Positions 6,700 to 10,714 of a DNA stretch of 10,714 bases are shown in pieces. Made by a program: the position numbers and the translations under genes. The notes below the pieces were generated by a model. It ran no database searches and was not told where the DNA came from. It worked only from the letters and a program-made list of their open reading frames with translations. Every line of letters begins with the position of its first letter. Position 1 is the stretch's first letter. Origin of the DNA: an uncultured Lachnospiraceae bacterium (lineage in GTDB: Bacteria > Bacillota_A > Clostridia > Lachnospirales > Lachnospiraceae); contig CAJUOF010000057.1 of the NCBI GenBank assembly GCA_910587905.1, positions 1 through 10,714 on the forward strand, written 5' to 3'.

Positions 6700-6728
6700 A
6701 GTATATCATGAACCCTTTGTTCTTTCAA
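6700..6728 (-). promoter_or_regulatory. Sigma-A-type promoter for pyrE and downstream genes
   Basis: On the minus strand TTGAAA (6728-6723) and TATACT (6705-6700) are 17 bases apart, and TG one base before the -10 box gives an extended -10. This is the best promoter match in the window. Transcription should begin near 6693, leaving a leader of about 70 bases. I see no PyrR-type anti-antiterminator or terminator in that leader. A short perfect dyad (TTACA, three bases, TGTAA, 6696-6684) covers the predicted start and could be an operator. Confidence 0.6.
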
Positions 6729-6822
6729 CAGACAAATCCGGCTCCTTCCTAAAATACTTCAAACATGTCCTCAAACATATCGTCGCCATTCAAGAAGCAG
6801 AGTATCTATGACCCGGGTCCTC

Positions 6823-7725
6823 TTATCGCACCGCCCCCACAAGCTCCCTCACGTCCGAAACCCCGTACTGCTCCATATACGCCCGGATCCCGTCCAGGAT
6901 CTCCATTGTCACATAAGGGTTGTGGAAATTGGCCGTGCCCACCGATACGGCCGCGGCCCCCGCCAGGATAAACTCCAGCGCATCCTCCGCGCTCCGGATC
7001 CCACCCATGCCGATCACCGGGATCTTCACCGCCTGGGCCGCCTGGTAGACCATGCGCACCGCCACCGGCTTGACGGCAGGGCCGGAAAGTCCGCCGGTCT
7101 TGTTTGCCAGGGCGAATGTCCGCCGGTGGATGTCGATCTTCATTCCCGTCAGGGTGTTGATCAGGGAGACGGCGTCGGCGCCTCCGGCCTCCACGGCCCT
7201 CGCCATCTCAGCAATGTATGTCACGTTGGGGCTCAGTTTCATGATCACCGGCTGCCCCGCCTTCTCCTTCACCGCCCTGGTGATGGCTTCCGCCGCCTTC
7301 GCGCTCTGGCCGAAGGCAATGCCTCCCTCCTTCACGTTGGGGCAGGAGATATTGATCTCCAGAAGGTCCGCCGGCTCCTCCGAGAGCCGCTCTACGACCT
7401 CCACGTAATCCTCCGTGGTCCTCCCGCAGACATTGACCACGACCTTCGTGTCAAATTGCTTCAAAAACGGGAGGTCCCGCCTCACAAACACGTCGATGCC
7501 GGGATTCTGCAGGCCGATGGCATTGAGCATCCCTCCGTAGGTCTCGGCGACCCGGGGCGTGGGATTTCCCGGCCAAGGTATGTTCGCCACGCCCTTGGTG
7601 ACCACCGCCCCCAGGCGGTTCAGATCCACAAATTCACTGTATTCTTCCCCAGAACCAAAGGTTCCGGAGGCTGTCATGACAGGATTCTTGAGCGTCACAC
7701 CGGCAATGTCCACCGACAGATTCAT
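6823..7725 (-). CDS. pyrD: Dihydroorotate dehydrogenase, class 1B catalytic subunit PyrD
   Basis: PyrD oxidises dihydroorotate to orotate with FMN; in class 1B the electrons pass through PyrK to NAD. The 300-residue protein carries NPVMTASGTFG (14-24), VVTKGV (41-46), NAIGLQNPG (68-76), the active-site segment NISCPNVK (125-132) with catalytic Cys128, MKLSPN (162-167), and the FMN phosphate region IGMGGI (238-243) with AAVSVGTA (258-265). Cysteine as the base, rather than serine, fits class 1. The ATG at 7723-7725 overlaps the pyrK stop as TGATG, and GGAG lies just upstream within pyrK, so translation is coupled. An in-frame TTG one codon earlier is less likely. Identification is firm. Confidence 0.98.
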   Translation of the reverse strand: MNLSVDIAGVTLKNPVMTASGTFGSGEEYSEFVDLNRLGAVVTKGVANIPWPGNPTPRVAETYGGMLNAIGLQNPGIDVFVRRDLPFLKQFDTKVVVNVCGRTTEDYVEVVERLSEEPADLLEINISCPNVKEGGIAFGQSAKAAEAITRAVKEKAGQPVIMKLSPNVTYIAEMARAVEAGGADAVSLINTLTGMKIDIHRRTFALANKTGGLSGPAVKPVAVRMVYQAAQAVKIPVIGMGGIRSAEDALEFILAGAAAVSVGTANFHNPYVTMEILDGIRAYMEQYGVSDVRELVGAVR

Positions 7726-8489
7726 CAAAGCTCCACCTCCTCAGCAAGAAATACCGGGCCGTCTTTACAGATCCGCTTGTTCTTCACATGGCTGTGGCCG
7801 TCCACTTCTTTCGACCCGCAGACGCAGGCCAGACAGGCCCCGATCCCGCAGGCCATCCGCTCCTCCATGGAGATCCACGCCGGGATCCCCTGCTCCCCCG
7901 CATAAGTCTTGACGGCACGGAGCATGGGAGCCGGGCCGCAGGCAAAGATCAGATCCGCCGAAAGGCCCCTCTCCCGGACAGCGTCCAGCACATTCCCCCT
8001 CGTACCGAAGCTTCCGTCCTCTGTCGCCACGAAAAGAGAGCCTGTCCTTTCCAGTTCCTCCTTGAGAAACATCTGACTGTCCCGATATCCCATGACCAGG
8101 ATCTTCTCCCCGAGAATCCGTTTTGCCGTCTCCACCATGGGCGGCACGCCGATCCCTCCTCCGATCAGGAACACCCGCTTCCCCTCCGCCTCTTTCAGAG
8201 GGAATCCGTTTCCGAGGGGCCCCAGGATCTCAATGGCATCGCCTGCCTGCAAAGCTGAAAATTCTTCCGTGCCCGCTCCGGCCACCCGGTAGACCAACCG
8301 AATCCTTCCCTCCCCGATCTCGCAGAGACTTAAAGGTCTCGGCAGAAGCCTGGAGCCGTCCCGGCTGTACAGGGACACAAACTGCCCCGGAACCGCCTCG
8401 TCCGCGATCCCCGCCTCCAGCCACATGCTGAAAATCCCCGGCGCCAGGCATTCCTGAGACAGTACCTTTGCCGATTCCTTTCTCTTCAT
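7725..8489 (-). CDS. pyrK: Dihydroorotate dehydrogenase electron transfer subunit PyrK
   Basis: PyrK is the FAD and [2Fe-2S] subunit that passes electrons from PyrD's FMN to NAD. The 254-residue product has the FAD motif RPLSLCEI (51-58), the NAD-binding region IGGGIGVPPM (109-118), FACGPAPML (182-190), and the cluster ligands Cys214, Cys219 and Cys222 in ACGIGACLACVC plus Cys241 in RICKDGPVF. ATG at 8487-8489 has AGGAGG 8 bases upstream and gives the normal family length. A longer reading frame runs upstream into the palindromic element at 8510-8690, but its translation shows no family similarity and should not be taken as part of PyrK. It overlaps pyrD by one base. Confidence 0.97.
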   Translation of the reverse strand: MKRKESAKVLSQECLAPGIFSMWLEAGIADEAVPGQFVSLYSRDGSRLLPRPLSLCEIGEGRIRLVYRVAGAGTEEFSALQAGDAIEILGPLGNGFPLKEAEGKRVFLIGGGIGVPPMVETAKRILGEKILVMGYRDSQMFLKEELERTGSLFVATEDGSFGTRGNVLDAVRERGLSADLIFACGPAPMLRAVKTYAGEQGIPAWISMEERMACGIGACLACVCGSKEVDGHSHVKNKRICKDGPVFLAEEVEL

Positions 8490-8509
8490 AAATAATTCCT
8501 CCTGTATCC

Positions 8510-8690
8510 GCCGTGTCCCTGGCGGTTCCCTTTCCCGCAGACACGTTGATTTCTTGGTTTTGCTGCGTCGCCTATTGTCGGTGGCCGTGCCTCCATAAAA
8601 GCGGGTCGTCACAGCCACCGACGCTAGCCTCGCAAAACCCGCGAAATCTGCCTATCGTCTGCTTGGAAAGGGAACCGCCAGGGACACGGC
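8510..8690. repeat. 181-bp imperfect palindrome with perfect 26-bp terminal inverted arms
   Basis: The outer arms 8510-8535 and 8665-8690 are exact reverse complements over 26 bases. Further in, paired blocks continue in order: 8537-8542 with 8657-8662 (6 of 6), 8548-8553 with 8643-8648 (6 of 6), 8556-8563 with 8632-8639 (8 of 8) and 8577-8589 with 8610-8622 (12 of 13, the exception being G-U compatible). This leaves a 20-base loop. The whole can fold as one long hairpin in DNA or RNA. The architecture resembles a small non-autonomous element (MITE or ERIC-like). No transposase is present and no clean target duplication is visible at the ends. Confidence 0.85.
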
Positions 8691-8722
8691 TACGTTACTC
8701 AACTCCCTAACTGCGCCGCACC

Positions 8723-8739
8723 CGCATATTTATCATGCG
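8723..8739. repeat. Small hairpin between the two large palindromes
   Basis: CGCAT (8723-8727) and ATGCG (8735-8739) pair around a 7-base AT-rich loop. It is the only structure I see in the 57-base spacer. Five pairs alone could arise by chance. Confidence 0.4.
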
Positions 8740-8747
8740 AATATCCA

Positions 8748-8897
8748 GGAAGTGAAATCCTTTTTTCCGGCGCCGGACCCTGAAAAGACGCCGGTACTTG
8801 AAATTTTGGAGCCTCAGCGAACAGAATTTCTTAGTATCCGCTGCGTCTTTTTAAGAGCGCGAGCGCGTCCAAGCGGAAAAGAAGGATTTTCACTTCC
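8748..8897. repeat. 150-bp imperfect palindrome abutting the pyrF stop codon
   Basis: Arms 8748-8769 and 8874-8897 are reverse complements over all 22 bases, apart from two single-base bulges on the pyrF side. Inside, GGAC (8775-8778) pairs with GTCC (8867-8870), 8783-8791 pairs with 8843-8851 (9 of 9), 8792-8798 with 8833-8840 (7 pairs, one bulge) and 8800-8805 with 8825-8830 (6 of 6), around a 19-base loop. The arm ends one base before the pyrF stop. Its sequence is unrelated to the 8510-8690 palindrome. It lacks a T run, so it is not a standard intrinsic terminator. Confidence 0.8.
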
Positions 8898-8898
8898 G

Positions 8899-9825
8899 TC
8901 ATCTTCGCTCCAGTGCCCCCCGGATGTCCTCGATCATGTCGATCACGGCCTGTCTGGAGGCTTCCCCGAAATGCTCCGCCCCAAACTTCGCATAAGCCTT
9001 TTTCTTGTAGGCGGCGATGATCCCCCTGGAGGAATTGACGATGGCGCCCAGGCCGTCCTCGTTGAAATAGTGGACCAAATCTTCCGCCTTGCCTCCCTGG
9101 GCACCGTAGCCGGGCACCAGGATCAAGGACTTCGGCATCAGCTTCCGGAGGGTCTTTCCCATCTCCGGATATGTAGCCCCCACCACGGCGCCCACATAGC
9201 TGTAAGAGTCTCCCATGCAGTCGGCGCCCCACCGGGCCACCTGCTCGCCCACCCATTCATAGAGGGGCCTGTCGTCGATGAGCCGGTCCTGAAACTCGCC
9301 GCTGGAGGGATTTGAAGTCTTGACCAGAATGAAAATCCCCTTTTTCTCCTCCCGGCACACGTCCACGAAAGGCTTCACCCCGTCTGTCCCCAGATAAGGG
9401 TTCACCGTCACAAAATCCTCGTTGAAAGCAGAAAGGAAGCTGCTTCCCACCTGCACCTTGCCCAGGTGTCCCGCCGCATAGGCCGCCGAGGTGGAGCCGA
9501 TGTCCCCCCGCTTCACATCGCCGATGACGATCAGCCCTTTCTCCTGACAGTAATCCACCGTCCTCTGGTACGCCTTCATCCCCTCCACGCCGAACTGTTC
9601 GTACATGGCCGACTGGGGCTTCACCGCCGGGATCAGGTCATACACACAGTCCACGATCTCCTTATTGAACTGCCAGATGGCGTCCGCCGCCCCCGAAAGG
9701 GTCTCCCCGTACTCCGCCAGGGACTTCCTCACCACCTGCTCCGGCACATAAGAAAGCATCGGGTCCAGCCCCACCACGACGGGCGCATTCAGTTTCTTGA
9801 TTCTCTCACAAAGCCGATCGATCAT
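8899..9825 (-). CDS. pyrF: Orotidine 5'-phosphate decarboxylase PyrF, long (type 2) form
   Basis: PyrF decarboxylates OMP to UMP, the last step of de novo UMP synthesis. The 308-residue length and sequence match the long bacterial form rather than the 230-residue B. subtilis type. Signatures, numbered from the chosen start, are VVVGLDPMLSYVP (16-28), the catalytic Asp-Lys-Asp array in IGDVKRGDIGST (101-112; Asp103, Lys105, Asp108), TVNPYLG (140-146), the phosphate loop PGYGAQGG (238-245) and NSSRGI (264-269). The ATG at 9823-9825 is preferred because AAGGA (9834-9838) is 8 bases upstream and MIDRL is a common family N terminus. An ATG three codons earlier (9832-9834) sits too close to that site. 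The gene ends one base from a long palindrome. Confidence 0.97.
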   Translation of the reverse strand: MIDRLCERIKKLNAPVVVGLDPMLSYVPEQVVRKSLAEYGETLSGAADAIWQFNKEIVDCVYDLIPAVKPQSAMYEQFGVEGMKAYQRTVDYCQEKGLIVIGDVKRGDIGSTSAAYAAGHLGKVQVGSSFLSAFNEDFVTVNPYLGTDGVKPFVDVCREEKKGIFILVKTSNPSSGEFQDRLIDDRPLYEWVGEQVARWGADCMGDSYSYVGAVVGATYPEMGKTLRKLMPKSLILVPGYGAQGGKAEDLVHYFNEDGLGAIVNSSRGIIAAYKKKAYAKFGAEHFGEASRQAVIDMIEDIRGALERR

Positions 9826-9932
9826 TTCCAACATCCTTCCTTCTTCTTCGTCTGTGTTCCTCTATCTGCGATTCTCTGCCTGTGTTCTTTTATTGATCCT
9901 TTCTCTCTATTCCTTTATAGGCGATTGCGAAA

Positions 9933-9960
9933 CTCATAAGTTTGTCAAATATTCTGACAA
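9933..9960 (-). promoter_or_regulatory. Possible pyrF promoter with overlapping operator-like dyad
   Basis: On the minus strand TTGTCA (9960-9955, 5 of 6) and TATGAG (9938-9933, 4 of 6) are 16 bases apart. The -35 box is one half of the dyad TTGTCA-N7-TGACAA (9942-9960). A second dyad, AAATATT-N5-AATATTT (9947-9965), overlaps it. The better -10-like TATAAA at 9919-9914 has no -35 box at suitable distance. The promoter call is tentative. Confidence 0.35.
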
Positions 9961-10089
9961 TATTTCCGAAAAAATCCCTCTGCACCGTGAAAACACGACC
10001 AGGGAAGACAGGAATCCCGAGTGGCTTCTGCGGTCTGGGCTTGCCGGAGCCGCTTGACGCTGCAGGCTTTGGACGGACATATTGGCAGA

Positions 10090-10118
10090 ATATTCTCGCA
10101 ATTTTATATTTCGCAATT
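10090..10118. repeat. Short AT-rich direct repeat downstream of pyrC
   Basis: On the minus strand AATTGCGAAATAT (10118-10106) is followed two bases later by AATTGCGAGAATAT (10103-10090), identical except for one inserted base. Two tandem copies this close could be a binding site, though composition makes chance plausible. Confidence 0.4.
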
Positions 10119-10130
10119 GTCTATATTTCT

Positions 10131-10714
10131 TTATCTGCGTTCCTTCCTCTGTGCTTCTTCATAAACGATCTCTCCGTCCACCATGGTCATGACCACCATG
10201 CCCCTGACGGCTCTTCCGTCAAAAGGAGAGTTCTTCCCCTTCGACACAAAATCCTCCTTGCGGATCACCCATTCCCTGTCCGGATCCACCAGGATCAGGT
10301 CCGCGCATTTCCCTTCCGCCAGACTCCCCCTGTCCACTCCAAGGATCCTCGCCGGGGCATGGCACATCCGTTCCGCCAGTTCCATGGGCGTCAGGATCCC
10401 CTTGTGGACCAGCTCTGTCATGGAGAGGGCCAGGGAGGTCTCCAGCCCCACGATCCCGCAGGGAGCCTTTCGGAAGCCCTCCGCCTTCTCCTCCTCGCTG
10501 TGGGGCGCATGGTCCGTGGAGATCACGTCAATGACCCCCGTTTTCAGCCCTTCGATCAGTGCCGTCACGTCCTCCCGCTCCCTTAGTGGCGGGTTCATCT
10601 TAAAGTCCCCATTGTCTCCCGGAATATCCCCGCTCGTGAGGATAAAATGATGAGGGCAGACCTCCGCCGTCACCGAAACGCCGTTCTCCTTGGCAAGCCG
10701 GATCATCGTCACAC
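10131..10714 (-). CDS. pyrC: Dihydroorotase PyrC, C-terminal part
   Basis: PyrC cyclises carbamoyl aspartate to dihydroorotate, the zinc-dependent third step of pyrimidine synthesis. About 194 C-terminal residues are visible, entering at the window edge as ...VTMIRLAKENGVSV; roughly the first 230, including the HxH metal motif and metal-bridging lysine, lie outside. Visible motifs are AEVCPHHF (metal-ligand His), KMNPPLR, VISTDHAPH (catalytic Asp), GIVGLETSLAL, and the closing segment SPFDGRAVRGMVVMTMVDGEIVYE. This is the pattern of the Bacillus-type dihydroorotase. The codon at 10710-10712 is an internal GTG, not a start. It precedes pyrF by 305 bases with no clear terminator, so it may share a transcript with it. 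Confidence 0.95.
   Translation of the reverse strand, partial: VTMIRLAKENGVSVTAEVCPHHFILTSGDIPGDNGDFKMNPPLREREDVTALIEGLKTGVIDVISTDHAPHSEEEKAEGFRKAPCGIVGLETSLALSMTELVHKGILTPMELAERMCHAPARILGVDRGSLAEGKCADLILVDPDREWVIRKEDFVSKGKNSPFDGRAVRGMVVMTMVDGEIVYEEAQRKERR

Larger units (their letters stand above)
8490..8898. other. 409-base pyrF-pyrK intergenic region made of palindromes
   Basis: The pyr genes on either side are compact, so a gap this long is out of place. Nearly all of it is accounted for by two long imperfect palindromes (8510-8690 and 8748-8897), a small hairpin between them (8723-8739) and the pyrK ribosome binding site. No reading frame in it has a ribosome binding site or a recognisable product. 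No hairpin here is followed by a T run on the coding strand, so I do not call a terminator. Confidence 0.8.
9826..10130. other. 305-base pyrC-pyrF intergenic region
   Basis: This gap has three parts. Nearest pyrF (about 9835-9932) the coding strand is purine-rich with loose repeats such as GAACACAG twice. The middle (about 9933-9966) has overlapping AT-rich dyads and a possible promoter. The pyrC side has a GC-rich core (about 9990-10080) and an AT-rich direct repeat. A 60-codon frame on the minus strand (9934-10116, TTG start) has no ribosome binding site and no recognisable product. I see no intrinsic terminator after pyrC. Confidence 0.6.

Noticed and set aside
6690..6822. Short minus-strand frames in the pyrD-pyrE gap (for example 27 codons starting MATICLRTCL)
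   Set aside because: No ribosome binding site and no recognisable product; one of them runs through the pyrE promoter.
6808..7905. Plus-strand frame of 365 codons opposite pyrD and pyrK
   Set aside because: It is the antisense of two firmly identified genes and its translation is His/Arg-rich without motifs.
8490..8618. 43-residue N-terminal extension of PyrK from an upstream in-frame start at 8618
   Set aside because: It is encoded by the palindromic element, has no family similarity, and the ATG at 8489 has an ideal AGGAGG site and gives normal PyrK length.
8510..8897. CRISPR array or intrinsic terminator explanation for the palindromes
   Set aside because: There are only two unrelated inverted repeats, with no regularly spaced direct repeats and no T run after either hairpin on the coding strand.
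9934..10116. 60-codon minus-strand frame between pyrC and pyrF
   Set aside because: The start is TTG without a ribosome binding site, the translation is not protein-like, and it crosses a sharp change in base composition.

Overview
The window reads as a chromosomal segment of a moderately GC-rich Firmicute, most likely a clostridium of the Lachnospiraceae type. This rests on class 1B dihydroorotate dehydrogenase with its PyrK partner, the long 'type 2' orotidylate decarboxylase, strong AGGAGG ribosome binding sites, several TTG starts, and the small membrane proteins present. The family-level assignment is inference. Every gene I can support lies on the minus strand, so the window is transcribed from high to low coordinates.

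Layout in transcription order. The C-terminal part of pyrC (dihydroorotase) enters at the right edge. A 305-base gap follows, holding AT-rich dyads, direct repeats and a GC-rich core. Next comes pyrF, then a 409-base gap filled by two unrelated long imperfect palindromes of about 150 and 181 bases, with a small hairpin between them. pyrK and pyrD follow, overlapping by one base. A 200-base gap carries a good sigma-A-type promoter, and pyrE heads a second tight run: a 50-residue single-pass membrane protein, a VanZ-like protein, a DUF6142-like membrane protein, an HD-domain phosphohydrolase of the YfbR/HDDC2 type, a 103-residue membrane protein of unknown function, and a 692-residue M29-type aminopeptidase with a large extra N-terminal region. 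Gaps in this run are 28 bases or less. A further promoter precedes purE, followed by purM and the start of purN, which leaves at the left edge.

Together pyrC, pyrF, pyrK, pyrD and pyrE cover de novo UMP synthesis from dihydroorotate formation onward, and purE, purM and purN cover three steps of IMP synthesis. The HD phosphohydrolase, a likely nucleotide monophosphatase, fits the nucleotide theme. The VanZ-like protein, the small membrane proteins and the aminopeptidase have no obvious pathway link.

The least expected structure is the pyrF-pyrK gap. It resembles one or two non-autonomous palindromic repeat elements, or a structured RNA region, inside an otherwise compact biosynthetic operon. 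I found no CRISPR array, tRNA, rRNA, transposase or phage gene.
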